Origin: Aedes albopictus
Taxonomy: Eukaryota > Arthropoda > Insecta > Diptera > Culicidae
DNA: 64,000 bases
NCBI RefSeq assembly: GCF_035046485.1
Contig: NC_085138.1
Span: 63,356,580 to 63,420,579, forward strand
Direction of reading: 5' to 3'
In this document: one piece after another, positions 14,917-26,559 of the stretch
Numbering within the stretch: the stretch's first letter is position 1
Layout of the letters: each line of letters begins with the position of its first letter
The notes under the pieces: model-generated
Seen by the model: the letters and a program-made list of their open reading frames with translations, nothing else
What the model was told of the DNA's origin: nothing
The model's database searches: none
Program-made: the position numbers and the translations under genes

Positions 14917-16761
14917 TAGCCACAGAAGTCCAATGTCGCGACTGTTCGTGTGACTAACATCTAGTTTGCCATGCTCTTACAGCGTCAGTAGCGGTGCTAG
15001 AAGTGTCAAGTAAATTTTGTTTATCAAAACAAAAGATCCTCTACAATATGGATATTGTGGATTTACCGGCTACTTGTATTCTACCGGTTACATAAGTAGC
15101 CGTTACAAAGTAGCCGTTTTCATAGAAAAATCAACTTGTTTGTCAAAAAATGAATGTCGCTGAGTAACTAGTGGCAACGAGGAATAGCACATACAATAAA
15201 AATGTTTAAAAGCTTTCCAAATCGGGCGCGTTTGTTTACGAATTTTTAAGATTGGTGCTCTTGAAAACGTGAGTAGGGGTCCAAGTCGGCCGTTGTGGCA
15301 GGCGAAAAGCTCGTAACTGACAAAATGTACACAATTTAAGTTTTTATAAGAGTGAAAAGATGCTAGATTTTCCTACTAAATACTGACAAACTTTCCTTGA
15401 TATCACTTTCTAACTATTGAAAATCACGGGTTGAGTGGAAGGCGTAATTCCATTCTATGTTGCACGAAACAAAACAAGAATTACGCCTTCCACTCCTTGT
15501 GTTTTGTTTACGAAAGTAAAAGGCGAAACTGAAATCACAACGTAAGCACGGCGATAGTGAAAGGCGAATCTGAAATCAAAACATAAACACGGCGAAAGCA
15601 AACGGCGAAATCCTGTCAAAATCAATAACAAGGCGAATAGTAAAAAGCGATTCTGAAATTGATATCGATTCAAGGTGCATAGTATTGGGAGTATTAAGCA
15701 TTATCGGGCATCGATTCGGGCGTAATAAAATAAATGCAATTTTAGTGCAAAAATTTACAAATTCGTACTGTTTTATTAGAAAATCAAGAAAATGTGTCAG
15801 AATTGTGTCATTTAAGTTTGTTCATGTTGAATTACTCTGAATTACTCCTAAATATGAATTGAAATTGTATCAGCAAAATGCGGTTTTTGTTTTCGCAATG
15901 TTATTGCTTTGTCAGTTGTTACGCCCTATTCGCGAATTACTCCGGATTTGTACTCTCTGATGTTTATTTCGAAAAATAATGAAGCACTACAAATGCACAT
16001 TAAAATATGACATAACAGTGGAACATTACAAATGCGTAATAAAATAGGACATCACAAATGGACAAACAACACAGAAGATAAATTTTGCCCTGTTACCCTA
16101 TTGGATTACCATTTCCGATGCCAGGATGACGAGGTTTCATAAATTGTGTTGGTTCATCAGTCAATCCTGTCATCGTATTTTCTCCGGCAGGTTGCCTCTA
16201 GTTCACAGCATTAGTTGCTTTCATAGCTTGAGTTTTGTCTAGGAATTTATAATTCTAAGGGGGTACCCTGATTCGAGTTTCAATACAAGACCTTTACGTT
16301 TTGATGTCCCTGTTAGGGAACGATTCCGTTATCTGGTAGTTGGTTTTTGCTCGAAATGACCTAAATGTAGGCCATCAATATGAGACTGATGCGATCTCAT
16401 GACGCTCTATTGCTTCAGAGCACTATAAATGTGAATTGAACATGAGACAAAATTAACAAGTTAAAATAGCACTTATCACAAAAATAAAACTTGTAATATG
16501 TTTCACCTTAATATAATTAAATAGCAAAAGTGACTACAGCGCCATTGGAGTTCTAGTGTATATCTATTATATGGCAAAACTTCTCCAAAGGGGCACCAAA
16601 AAAATATCCACGTCGCAAAAGGGGGCATAGAAATCAACAAAACCTCATTAAAATATACGAACGACTTTCTCAGAAAGCTGAATACATGCATTAGCGATGT
16701 ATCTTCATTAATTTGAATATCCAGAAGCAATTCAAATATGGTAGCAAATCACTTAGGCAGC
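14917..16761. other. Intergenic AT-rich DNA with a small hairpin and a short tandem repeat
   Basis: No gene is supported. At 15433-15450 and 15478-15495 an 18-bp perfect inverted repeat (GAGTGGAAGGCGTAATTC) could form a hairpin with a 27-nt loop. At about 15518-15660 there are three and a half imperfect tandem units of about 41 bp built on AAAGGCGAA.CTGAAATC. The remainder is unique-looking AT-rich sequence. Confidence 0.55.
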
Positions 16762-16921
16762 GGCCGGTATTTTGGGCACTCTAAGCTATAACTCAGTCAA
16801 TTCCAAACCAATTGACTTGAACTTTTGTACACACCTCCATCGTCATCGCGTTCCAAAAATTGTGTCAATTGGTTCAAAATTGGCTGTGTTATAGCAGAAA
16901 AGTGCCCAAAATAGGACCCCT
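16762..16921. mobile_element. About 160-bp palindromic MITE
   Basis: Imperfect inverted repeats of about 50 bp, with mismatches and small gaps. The left arm has TATTTTGGGCACT and CTATAACTCAG; the right arm has CTGTGTTATAGC and AAGTGCCCAAAATA. The centre contains CCAATTGAC paired with GTCAATTGG. It is non-coding; borders are approximate and no target duplication was recognised. Confidence 0.55.
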
Positions 16922-18082
16922 GCCGAGATGGTTCCACTTCCCTAGTAGTGACCTGGGAAGAAAACTATCAATAATCTTTTAAGTCGTTACACAAGATTTG
17001 TACTGAACATTTTCGTTTGATTTTCAGAAGAATCTTCTGCTGTACTCTTAATAAGTTGACCAGGGATCCCGGAAAGCTCGAATGGAATCTTCCAAAAAAA
17101 AACTTTGTTAAAAATCAACAAAAACAACTTACTAGACATTATTTAGGATGTAAGCAGAATATCGCCGAGGTACTCCTTGGAAATCCATCCAAAATTTACC
17201 ATTAATTTGGCAGGATTTTCACAGTAAATCTGCTTAGGACCTCACTCAGCAGTCCAGAGATTCTTGTCCGAATATTTCCAAGAATACCTCCAGCTGCAAA
17301 TCCAGGTCGAACAACTGTTTCACTCGTAGTAAGCTCCAACAAAAAATGCAAGCCCTTCTCATAATGCAATGAGCAAGCCCCTGTAGAATATACAGTGTAT
17401 TTCTATCAGGGAAGTCGCTGTAGAAGGTTTGACCAAGTTTTTGACAAACTTTAAATTGCATTCTTTAACAATGATAAACAAATGCATCGTGAAGGATTCT
17501 TTTCCTAAATAGTGCACCGTGAGCCAAAAGTTCTGAAAACCACTGCTTTGGAGGAATTCCTGAAAAGAATCCCAAGGAAAATCCCTAGATTAATTCATAG
17601 ATGAATCCGTGGATCAATTCTAGGAGGAATTGTTGCAGAAATATCTACAGAAATCTCTGGATACATCCCTAGAGGAGTTCCAGTAGAGATTACTGGATAA
17701 AGAGTGCAGGTATACCAGCAAGAATTTCTAGAGGAATTGTAGTAGGAGTTTTTGAAAGAATCCCAAGAAAAAAATTACAGGAATCACAGGAGGGTTGCCT
17801 GGAAAAAATATTAGGAATATATTTGAATGGATCGTTGGGATATATCGCCAATTGTTGCACACTTTAAAAACTCGCCTATTATTGCACATTCCATGCTTTT
17901 CTTATGAGGTGTGTAACTATTGGCGAGTTTTTGAGGTGAAAGAAATCTCCGGAAGAATTTCCGGCGGAATTCTTGGAGAAACACCAGCAGAAATACCTAG
18001 AAGAATTGAAGCAGAAATTGCTGAAGGAATCGCAGCAAGAATTTCTAGAGAAATCCCACTACGAATTCCTAAAGGGTTACTT
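16922..18082. other. Intergenic DNA with minisatellite fragments
   Basis: From 16.92 to 17.54 kb I see nothing beyond AT-rich sequence. From about 17.54 to 17.80 and 17.94 to 18.07 kb the purine-rich form of the 12-bp minisatellite returns (GGAATTGTTGCAG, AGAATTTCTAGAG). These pieces are separated by a short segment with inverted phrases (CGCCAATTGTTGCACAC against GTGTGTAACTATTGGCG). Confidence 0.5.
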
Positions 18083-19910
18083 ACCTTACCGATCAGGCTA
18101 AGGCCGGGGTGGCCTCTGCTGTACATAGTAGCCGTCTCCATTCCACTCGGCTGTTTGTCTCCAGTTCCGCACTCTGCGTAGGGTCCGCAGATCGTCCTCC
18201 ACTTGGTCGACCCACCTAGCTCGCTGCGCTCCACGTCTTCTTATACCAGTCGGATGACTCTCGAGAACCATTTTAGTCGGGTTGCTATCCGACATCCTGA
18301 TGACGTGACCCGCCCACCGTAGCCTCCCGATTTTCGCGGTATGGACGATAGTTGGTTCTCTCAGCAGCTGATGCAGCTCGTGGTTCATTCGCCTTCTCCA
18401 AGTCCCGTCTTCCATCTGCACTCCGCCGTAGATGGTACGAACACCTTCCGTTCGAAAACTTCAAGGGCAGTTGGTCCATGTTTCGTGCCCATAGAGGACT
18501 ACCGTTCTAATAAGCGTTTTGTAGATAGTTAACTTCGTGTTACGGCGAACTTTATTCGATCGCAGAGTTCTGCGAAGTCCAAAGTAAGCACGATTTCCTG
18601 CCACAATGCGCCTCTGAATTTCTCTGCTGGTGTCGTTGTCGGCGGTCACCAGTAAGCCCAAGTACACGAATTCTTCAACCGCCTCGATTTCATTACCGTC
18701 GACTTAAATTCGTACTTTGTACTTGTACATGTACTTTGTCTTCGACACATTAATTAATCATCCGATTCGCCTGGCTTCACTCTTTAGTCGGATGTACGTT
18801 TCCGCCATCGTCTCAAATTTACGAGCAATAATATCAATATCATCGGCGAAACCAAGCAGCTGAACGGACTTCGTGAAAATCGTCCCACTCGTGTTTATCC
18901 CCGCTCTCCTTATTACACCTTCTAACGCAATGTTGAACAGCAAGCACGAAAGACCATCACCTTGCTGTAACCCTCTGCGAGATTCGAAGGGACTCGAGAG
19001 TGTCCCTGATACTCGAACTACGCACATCATTCGATCCATCGTCGCCTTGATCAATCGTATCGGTTTATCCGGGAATCCGTATTCGTGCATAATCTGCCAT
19101 AGCTGTTCTCGATCGATTGTATCATACGCCGATATGAAATCGATGAATAAGTGATGTGTGGGCACGTTGTATTTGCGGCATTTCTGCAACATCTGGCGGA
19201 TGGCGAACATCTGGTCCGTTGTAGCGCGTTCACCCATGAATCCAGCCTGATATTGCCCCACGAACTCTCTTGCAATCGGTGAAAGACGGCAGCATAAAAT
19301 TTGATAGAGTATCTTGTAGGCCTTGCTCAGTAGTGTGATCGCGCGGTAGTTCCCGCAATCTTGTCGCCCTTTTTGTAGATGGGACACACGACACCTTCCA
19401 TCCATTCCTCCGGTAATACTTCCTCCGCCCAAATCTTGGTAATGACCCAGTGTAGTGCTATCACCAGTGCTTCTCCACCGTATTTTAGAAGCTCGCTTGG
19501 TAGTTGATCTGCTCCAGCGGCTTTGTTGTTTTTCAACCGGCCATCCTCGTCCTCAATCTCTTGGAGGTCAGGGACCGAAAGTCTTTCGTCCTGTGCACAT
19601 ACTCCTAGATCTGTTACCACACCACCTTCGGTATTTGCAACGTCGCCATTGAGGTGCTCATAGTAATGCTGCCGCCACCTTTCGACCACCTCACGCTCGC
19701 TCGTGAGAATATCCTCGTGATTATCTCGGCACATGTCGACTTGTGGTACAAAGCCTCTGCGCGAGCGGTTCAGCTTCTCGTAGAACTTTCATGTTTCCTT
19801 AGCGCGGTACAGCTCTTCCATCGCTTCGCGATCTTCTTCTTCCTGCTGGCGCTTCTTCATCCGGAATACTGAGATCTGCCTGTTCCGCGTCTGTCTGTAA
19901 CCAAGGTTGC
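18083..19910 (-). mobile_element. RTE-clade LINE fragment (JAM1-like), 5'-truncated and broken
   Basis: On the minus strand a reverse transcriptase is readable in pieces. Conserved blocks are KNNKAAGADQLPSELLK (about 19.5 kb), GNYRAITLLSKAYKILY, LFIDFISAYDTIDREQL, GLQQGDGLSCLLFNIALE, GFADDIDIIA (catalytic FADD, about 18.85 kb) and a C-terminal RLRWAGHVIRMSD block. Frameshifts near 19.35 and 18.7 kb and an in-frame stop near 19.79 kb kill it. The endonuclease domain is missing. The 3' end near 18085 has a GTAA-type repeat (GGTAAGGTAAGTAA on the minus strand), typical of RTE tails. The JAM1 assignment is by recollection of the family. Confidence 0.85.
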
Positions 19911-20449
19911 GACCATTCATTTGCAAAGATTTACATTCATTTGCTATTATCTCAGTTCAGAAGCATGCTATCGAAAAACAATGTATGGATGAATTTAACT
20001 TTGTAAATTTATCTGAAAGTTTGCCGAATAACATTGGGGTCGCAAACGTATACCAAAGTCGTGAGCGAGCTGTGAAGGCAACTCTCCACGCGGTGAATGT
20101 TGCATAATGAAAAATAGTTGCATAATGTTCATTATGCAACTCATTTGAGTTGCATTATGAACATTAATGTTGTATTCAACTCGTTGCAAAGCTCGATTTT
20201 TACAGCATTCGTGCTGTAAAAATCATTATATTGAAACTCGTTGCATAAATAATTATTATGTATGTCTATGCAAGTGCCTTAAAGAAATTTTAAATACTTG
20301 GCAGTTTTGTCGATCCATATGGTTCATCTGGTGAAATTGGGCAAAGAATACAATCATATACAGTGCGGTAAAAATACGGCATTTTGCCCACAAACCAAAC
20401 GAGAAAAGCTCATTTTTTTTAGGTTTGCATGACAGAACCTGCTTATTAA
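19911..20449. other. Intergenic DNA with small palindromes
   Basis: No gene is supported. Around 20.10-20.20 kb there are short overlapping palindromes (GTTGCATAATG / CATTATGCAAC, and TTTTTACAGCA / TGCTGTAAAAA at 20.20-20.22 kb). These may be remnants of a fold-back element. Confidence 0.4.
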
Positions 20450-21228
20450 CGTGGTTCAAAAAATCGTTTTTGCTCCACACCGCTTATTCGATTCGTGACC
20501 AGGTTCTAAGCCTTCTGCAAAAGAATGAACTGATTTGGTTGAAAATTGAGAGTGCACAAGCCTTTCAAAGTTTGTATGGGAATTATTCTGAGAAAACGAC
20601 GTTTTTCATTCAATTGACCGTAGCGTTTTCCCAAGTGCCCTAGAGTGTTAGTTGACCCTTGGTACTCCTAGGCTACTCAATCAGCTACATTTTTGCCGAA
20701 GACCACGTTCAAATTGGACGCCTCATTAATTAATTATCGATTTTTATCCAGAATGCAAATCTTTGATCATGATGATTAATACAATATTCGATGGGCATCA
20801 CTACAATTTTCCTTGAAACATAGTAGCCATGATTTATGTGTGCCATGTTTGGCGCCATGTGCAGCAATGTTGCCTGCTGGAAAGCTGAACGATCACTGAT
20901 CAAGTTGCTCCAGTTGGATAAAAATCGATGGCTAATTAATAACGAACGCCTTATTTGAATGTAGTCTTCGGCAAAGTTGTAGCTGAAAGAGTAGCCTAGG
21001 AGTACCAAGGGTCAACTAACACTCTAGGGCACTTAGGGGAATGCTACGGTCTAGGCTACGGTCAATTGAATGAAAAACGTCCTTTTTCCATAGTAATTCC
21101 CATACAAACTTTGAAGGGCTTATGCACTCTAAATTTTCAACCAAATCAGCTATTTTTTTGTGAGAAGGCTTAGAATCTGGTTACGAGTCGAATAAGCGAT
21201 GTGGACAAAAATGATTTTTTGAACCACG
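20450..21228. mobile_element. 779-bp fold-back element with about 300-bp inverted repeats
   Basis: The left end CGTGGTTCAAAAAATC is mirrored by GATTTTTTGAACCACG at the right end. The arms (about 20450-20752 and 20914-21228) pair along their length with moderate divergence. Paired landmarks include TAACACTCTAGGGCACTT and GTACCAAGGGTCAACT on the right and their complements on the left. About 160 bp of unique centre separates them. No open frame resembles a transposase and no clear target duplication was found. Confidence 0.8.
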
Positions 21229-21366
21229 CTACTGCCTAATAGGCAGTGCCTATATTGGTTTATAACAACCCGATGCAGATCATCATATTCATAATATCAT
21301 GAATATTCCTCAAGACATATGAAATTTATGGCATTAAAAAATCGGCATAGGTAAAAAAAATCTAAA

Positions 21367-21533
21367 GGCGCCGTCCACAAATTACGTAACGCTCTAGGGG
21401 GAGGGGGGGAGTACAGCCAAGCGTTACGGCCCATACAAAAATTTTAGGGTTTTCATACAAAAAAGCGTTACGGAGGGGGGAGGGGGGGTCGAAAAATGTC
21501 AATTTTAGCGTTACGTAATAAATGGATGCTGCC
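21367..21533. mobile_element. About 167-bp MITE with ATTACGTAACGCT termini
   Basis: The left end (GGCGCCGTCCAC then AAATTACGTAACGCT) pairs with the right end (AGCGTTACGTAATAAATGGATGCTGCC read inward). The centre contains two G-rich blocks (GGGGGAGGGGGG and GGAGGGGGGAGGGGGGG) and a second pair of GCGTTACGG phrases. AAA sits next to each border. It is non-coding. Confidence 0.65.
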
Positions 21534-21752
21534 AAAGAGGCACAAATCCGTATTAGGGTAATTGTTCCCATCGTTGTGGTAGTACCTAATATTGCGGTAA
21601 TGGCAATTGAGCACTTTTTCGACTGAAATTTTACCAAAAGGTATTTTTAATAGATGTATGGTGCTTACATTATGAGATTGCACCATTTGTTTGGTTAAGA
21701 TTTACCCAAAAACCTATTTTAAAAAAATATTTTCCTTAATATGTTTGATGCT

Positions 21753-21812
21753 GTGTTCCAATTGTTGCGGTATCCCATATGATTTCAATGGAATACCGCA
21801 ACAATAGGAACA
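21753..21812. repeat. Short hairpin of GTTGCGGTAT repeats
   Basis: GTTCCAATTGTTGCGGTATC at the left pairs with ATACCGCAACAATAGGAAC at the right across a short centre. Further copies of the ACCGCAACA phrase follow at about 21.815-21.825 kb, and a related ATTGCGGTAAT lies at 21.59 kb. Confidence 0.5.
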
Positions 21813-21846
21813 AATACCGCAACATTAGAAACACAATGCTCTTTTA

Positions 21847-21986
21847 TCACGCCGAGGACCTGGGATCGAATCCCACTCCCGACATACTCACAAAATGTGG
21901 GTTCTTCCTTCGGAAGGGAAGTAAAAAGTGGGTCCCGAGATGAACTAGCCTAGGGTTAAAAATCTCGTTAATACAGACAAAAAAAA
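21847..21986 (+). mobile_element. 5'-truncated SINE, same family as 6835-7014
   Basis: It starts inside the tRNA-like head (CACGCCGAGGACCTGGGATCG, B box GGGATCGAATCCC). It runs through the shared tail (CTTCCTTCGGAAGGGAAGTA, GATGAACTAGCCTAGGG) to a terminal A-run at about 21979-21986. Imperfect 14-bp duplications, ACAATGCTCTTTTA and ACAATGTTCTTTCA, flank it at 21833-21846 and 21987-22000. Confidence 0.8.
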
Positions 21987-22666
21987 ACAATGTTCTTTCA
22001 GATAAAAACGAATGAAATGCTCATAACAACATCAAAGTGGCAATATTTCGTTATTTTCCCGTAGATTAAAGATGGATTTTATCATTTTCAATTCAATCCA
22101 TGTAAAAAGTTTGCTTGGGGCGATACAATTGTGGTTTAAGCATGAACCCAGTGCTTAACTCCTCCATGATCGGATCAATTACCCTTCCTACGCATTTATT
22201 CATAATTGCAAGCGGGCAGGACATGTCATACGGATATTTTCAATATACGTATTTCGAGGAACACTGCATAGTTTTTTTTGTATTAATGTGTTTTTAAGCA
22301 CTGCATAGTTTCTGTACGATGTTTTATGATAGTACGCATTGATTTTCGAATAACTCAACCAATATTGCAAAAGCAATTTCAAAAACTCATTCAGCAAAAG
22401 TTGACAGGATTGATGCGATTTGAAATGAGTTAACTAATTAATGTGCATCTGGTTTTCTTACCCATTATCCAGTTGCTGCGGATGATTATCGGGACATTGT
22501 CGCTCGTCGATAAACAGCATGCCGAAAACAAGCGCGATAACGTGTCGCACTAATTTGTTTCGTATATTTATGTATCGATACAGACTTGTACTGATCGTCA
22601 TTAGTCATCTATAGCTGAGAGAATTTATCCTTTCTTCTTTCTCCTGTTCCTCTGGCCACAACGGAT
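21987..22666. other. Upstream region of the KLF15-like gene
   Basis: AT-rich DNA without open frames of interest. It presumably contains the promoter and 5' UTR of the downstream zinc-finger gene. No TATA box or initiator can be assigned with confidence. Confidence 0.4.
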
Positions 22667-23044
22667 ATGATCCACGCGTTGTCGCGACTGATCCATTGCG
22701 CGCGCACCCGAGCGAAAGGGCTTCTGGTTTATGCGTCGCGTCGTGTCCCGAATCCGGTAGACATTGAGTTCAGTGCGCTGCTACAACTGCTAATAGAGAT
22801 CTGCGATCGACCTAAACAGTTTCCAGAAGCCGTCGCTTCATTAGAGGCATGTGTGCATTTTAACGTTATCAGTTCACTGAACGACGTCATGGACGGACTC
22901 GGTGCGGTGTCGGGACCGTTGTTGAGCGGATATCAATTTCATCCGGCGACACGTCTGAGTCTAATGGGTCATCCGGGAAATTTTGTGTCTGCCTCCAGTT
23001 CTGCTGGATATCGATCAGTTGCTCTTCGATTGCCAAACGGTTAA
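22667..23044 (+). other. 125-codon upstream open frame ending 2 bp before the KLF15-like start
   Basis: An ATG-initiated frame of 125 codons stops with TAA at 23042-23044, two bases before the ATG of the zinc-finger gene, in a different frame. The predicted peptide has no motif I recognise and no low-complexity bias. It may be a long upstream open reading frame in the 5' UTR that tunes translation, or chance. The composition is more GC-rich than the flanking DNA, in keeping with transcribed sequence. Confidence 0.35.
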
Positions 23045-23046
23045 GG

Positions 23047-23778
23047 ATGGATAATTTTGACGCTTCCACGGAGGACTTCCTGGCCAATGGGTTCTATCAG
23101 TTTTACACCGAGTTCCATGAAGATCTATTCGATGTGTTCCAGCCGGGAGATAACCTTCTTGGAGACTCGAAGGGGTCTGAGATCGTTGACCTAAGACCTT
23201 CGTCAGCTGATAAGAAATCCGCCGAAGAAGGTTTGGAAGCGCAGGTGCAAAACTTTATCCTAGAGTATAGCTGCGTCGACTTCAGCCAGATTTGGGACAA
23301 TGACTACCAACTACCGGAGCGGACATTCCTGTGCGATGGCTCATGTGATGCATTTCTACTAAAAGATGAGATGGAGCTTCCACGCGATTCGTCGACGATC
23401 CTTCAAGAACCCAACGATCAAAATTCGGTCAGTTTTGTGTGTCCGTTTGAATCCTGTCGGAAGGTGTACGCCAAACCGGTGCATTTGAAGGCGCACCTTC
23501 GGAGGCACGTGGGCGAAAAGCCTTATCAGTGCAAGTGGAGTGGATGCAAGTGGCGGTTTTCCCGGTCGGATGAGCTGGCGCGGCATTTTCGGTCCCATTC
23601 AGGCGTTCGACCGTACAAGTGTGACTTTTGCCCAAAGTGTTTCTCCCGTTCGGATCATTTGGCCAAGCATCGCAAAGTGCATGAGCGGAAGATTGCGGCC
23701 GGCAAGAGTAAAGCCGTATGGATCAGCTTGCCTCGTGGCAAACCGGGTCGCAAGCCCAAAAGTGTATGTAAAGTGTGA
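23047..23778 (+). CDS. Klf15: Krueppel-like transcription factor, KLF15 type (three C2H2 fingers)
   Basis: A 243-residue protein in one exon. An acidic, non-repetitive N-terminal half (residues 1-130) is followed by three C2H2 fingers at about 132-154, 162-184 and 192-212, and a basic tail ([13 protein letters not shown]). Finger helices read [16 protein letters not shown] and RSDHLAKH, the KLF/SP pattern for GC/CACCC boxes. The first finger has Pro-Val where most family members have Ser-Ser. The linker SHSGVRPY and the WRFSRSDEL segment match KLF15 best. It should bind promoters in the nucleus; KLF15 relatives act in metabolic and nephrocyte programmes (family knowledge). The start ATG sits in AAGGATGG, a fair context. 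It lies between gro and the convergent Sgsh gene. Confidence 0.88.
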   Translation: MDNFDASTEDFLANGFYQFYTEFHEDLFDVFQPGDNLLGDSKGSEIVDLRPSSADKKSAEEGLEAQVQNFILEYSCVDFSQIWDNDYQLPERTFLCDGSCDAFLLKDEMELPRDSSTILQEPNDQNSVSFVCPFESCRKVYAKPVHLKAHLRRHVGEKPYQCKWSGCKWRFSRSDELARHFRSHSGVRPYKCDFCPKCFSRSDHLAKHRKVHERKIAAGKSKAVWISLPRGKPGRKPKSVCKV

Positions 23779-23835
23779 TAAAAATGTGCAAAGTGAAATG
23801 CGTTTTTAATTTTCATATTAATTTTCGAGGAGTAT

Positions 23836-23841
23836 AATAAA
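23836..23841 (+). terminator. Poly(A) signal of the KLF15-like gene
   Basis: An AATAAA lies 58 bp after the stop codon of the zinc-finger gene, followed by T/G-rich sequence. This implies a very short 3' UTR. Confidence 0.7.
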
Positions 23842-24561
23842 GTATTTTCAAGACAATTTGAGTGATTTAAACATTTCTATTCATTCTCGTGAACATAATT
23901 AGAAAAAAGTTCTTCTATTTCCGCAAGAAAATTCTCTCAAATTATTCTATACAAAAAAAACGCTTCTAAGAAAGAGCTGTATGTACCATGGATTCATTCT
24001 AAAATCTGAACAGAATTTTCTGAAAAATTTCAGCAGAAATTGATCCTATAATTTCAAAAATATAGGGGGAATGTTCTATTTGTTCAACAGGATGTTCCCA
24101 ATTTTATCGCATTCAAAATAAAGAAGTGTTGTTTCCTATTTTTTGTATTTTTTAATCGCTCCGAGGCAAATCTGTTTGCAATTGAAAAGAACCTAAGAGC
24201 ATTAAACATCCAGTCTCCAGGTCAGGGGGACTGGAAGCGTTTGGCCCAGATCTGAGTCCAGTGGAAGAGGAAGCTTCATTCAGCGTAGATTTAACTGAAC
24301 GAATAGGTTACAATACCAAGTATCATAGTAAGTTTCATTAGTTGTTACGATTGCTCTTATCTATCGTAGAATAGTCATCACGACATATACGGTCATCATG
24401 CATGTAAGGATGTTTCGGATGAACTCTCAACGCACACTACAGTTCTTTTTAAAACTTTGTATTCTGAAACAACACAGACATAAAACATCTCCAAAAACAT
24501 CCAACACCTAAAATCTAATGAGTATTCTAAAAACTCTTCCACATAATTTACGTGGATTCGA
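23842..24561. other. Convergent intergenic region, no feature seen
   Basis: AT-rich DNA between the 3' ends of the KLF15-like gene and Sgsh. It should include the Sgsh 3' UTR on the minus strand. I found no canonical AATAAA close to the Sgsh stop; AATACA near 24.46 kb is a possible variant signal. No repeats were recognised. Confidence 0.45.
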
Positions 24562-26036
24562 TCATTGCTGACCCAAATCAAAGCAAGTGGCATTGTTCAG
24601 ATACTCCCCGGTATCGAGCAGCACTCCTCCGGGCATGCATCGGAACGGATCCTCCGTCAGTTCCTGCCACTGGCGCAACCTTACCTTCAGTTTCTCGAAA
24701 ATCTCCTTGGCCACCGGTTTGCCGGCCATATTCTTCCTCTCGGCGGGATCCAGCTTCAGATCGAACAGTTCCCACTCCGGTCGGTTGTAGTACAGTCGGA
24801 GATTTTTGTACCAACGCAGATCCTGGTTGGAGGCTGTGCGCTGCAGTAGATCCTGGAAGGTTGGCGAGACGAACAGATCCTGATCGATCGGGAAGGGAAG
24901 CTGGTGGTTCAGATTGTGGATCAACTTGTAGCGTTTGGTGCGAATGGCCCGCATCGGATAGGCCATGGTGATCTCGTGGAACGATTGCGAGGCGTAGACG
25001 GCCTGATCCGGATCGGAGGGCGGTTCGGCTTGGAGTAGCGGGAGGAGGGACTTCCCGGTGAGGACGGGTTGTGGTGGGTGTTGTTGGTCTATAACGTTGG
25101 TGTCGGATTCTTCGTGGAGGTCAAACGGATAAGATACGTTGAACCATTCGAGGAATGTGGGCAGCAAGTCGAGGTGACTGGTCATGGAATAGGTAACGTC
25201 GTTCCGGCGACTTTTCGGATCTGGAGATCGCATGAACATAGGTTCGGCCATTCCAGGATCGTAGAGGTTCGTACGGGCAGCTGGAAGTGGTGGTCCATTA
25301 TCGGAAGTGTACACTACAAGAGTGTCTTTATCAAATCCAGCATCAGCCAGTTCCTTGAGCACCAGACCAACACCTTGATCAAGTCGGGATATAGTAGTGT
25401 ACTGGGCAGCAACGTCTCTACGGGCTGGTTCTGTATCCGGAATGTAATATGGTAAGATCAACTCATCCCAGACGTAATAGATCGGATGCCAATCTGGAAT
25501 CAATCCCATGCCTTCTTCTCCAGATCCCCAGCGCTCGCAAAACGGGCCATATTGAGGAGTTATGTGCCCACACCGGTGAGGATCGTGGAAAGAGACCATC
25601 AGGAAGAAAGGCTGATCCTTCTCTTTACTATCCTTGAGGAACTCCCGAACAAACAGCTTGATATTCGTAATGTTTCGCCCGACCTGGTTGACCGGATATT
25701 GCTCTTCGGTCCGTTCATAGTCAAACTTGAACACTTCTCCCGGTCCAACGTGTTTCTTTCCGATCAAACCAGTGACCACACCCGCATCGGACAAGATTTT
25801 CGAGATGCTTTTCACATTGCCCAGTGCGTTGAAGTTGTGCACTCCGTTGTGTAGCCCATACATGCCGTTCTGATGTTCCGGCATTCCAGTCAGGATTGAA
25901 GCCCTCGAAGGAGAGCAACTGCTAACCGAAGCGTATGCATTGTTGAAGATGAGACTCTGTTTCGCCAGGGCATCCAGCGCCGGAGTCTGGACGATTTTGT
26001 TCCGGTAGGCACCAATTTCAAATCCACCGTCGTCCG
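24562..26036 (-). CDS. Sgsh: N-sulfoglucosamine sulfohydrolase (heparan N-sulfatase), main exon
   Basis: A lysosomal enzyme that removes N-linked sulfate from terminal glucosamine during heparan sulfate breakdown. This exon supplies residues 30-520 and the stop. It starts with ADDGGFE (two metal-binding Asp at 31-32), then the sulfatase signature CSPSR at 70-74, in which Cys70 is the residue converted to formylglycine. Cys70 has the same number as in human SGSH from memory. SFHDPHRCGH and TSDNGPP (Asp275, Asn276) are further active-site segments. The C-terminal part has the family's WELFDLKLDPAERKN motif. The acceptor is at 26037-26040 (minus-strand ACAG). The join to exon 1 at 39549 makes the codon G|CG for Ala30. 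Full length is 520 residues, against about 500 for the family. Confidence 0.95.
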
Positions 26037-26164
26037 CTGTTGGAAAAATGTTCGAAATTGTATGTTTAGTTTGAAATCAGAAACAAAATATTATAATTGG
26101 CTTCTTTAACGATGTTAAACTAGTTCCATAGTGTGCATCTGCACGCCAAACTGAGCCGACATTC

Positions 26165-26480
26165 AAATTTTGATTAATTTTGGTGCCCGAGAACCTATTT
26201 AAAAATCAATTTGAAGTTTGTATAATAGGAGTGATTTGATGAATCACTCGTCGGCGATTTTTGTATATTGTGCGGAGCTGTCAAGCAGTTTCCCAGCTGT
26301 TAAAAGATGATTTCAAAAAATCTCTTTGAAATTGATTTTAGGTATCAAAATAAAGTTCAAAAATCTGAAAAAAAAGTCAGAGTGCCTCAGAAAAAGGTGC
26401 TCTTTTGTGTAAAATCCATAAAACAGGATTTTTTTTCTTCAAAATTTAAAAGCCCAATTTGGGATCAATTTTTTAAACAA
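26165..26480 (+). repeat. Dispersed repeat copy in the Sgsh intron
   Basis: This copy corresponds to the repeats at about 45-240 (same orientation) and 13.30-13.57 kb (opposite). It retains a GGAGCTGTCAAGCAGTTTCC core that is shortened in the first copy. It is non-coding. Confidence 0.6.
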
Positions 26481-26559
26481 TTGTTAATTTCTTGATTTTG
26501 CTTTGGCTGACCAAGCCATGTGGGAAATTACACTGTTGAAAATGTTGACATTTGAATTA

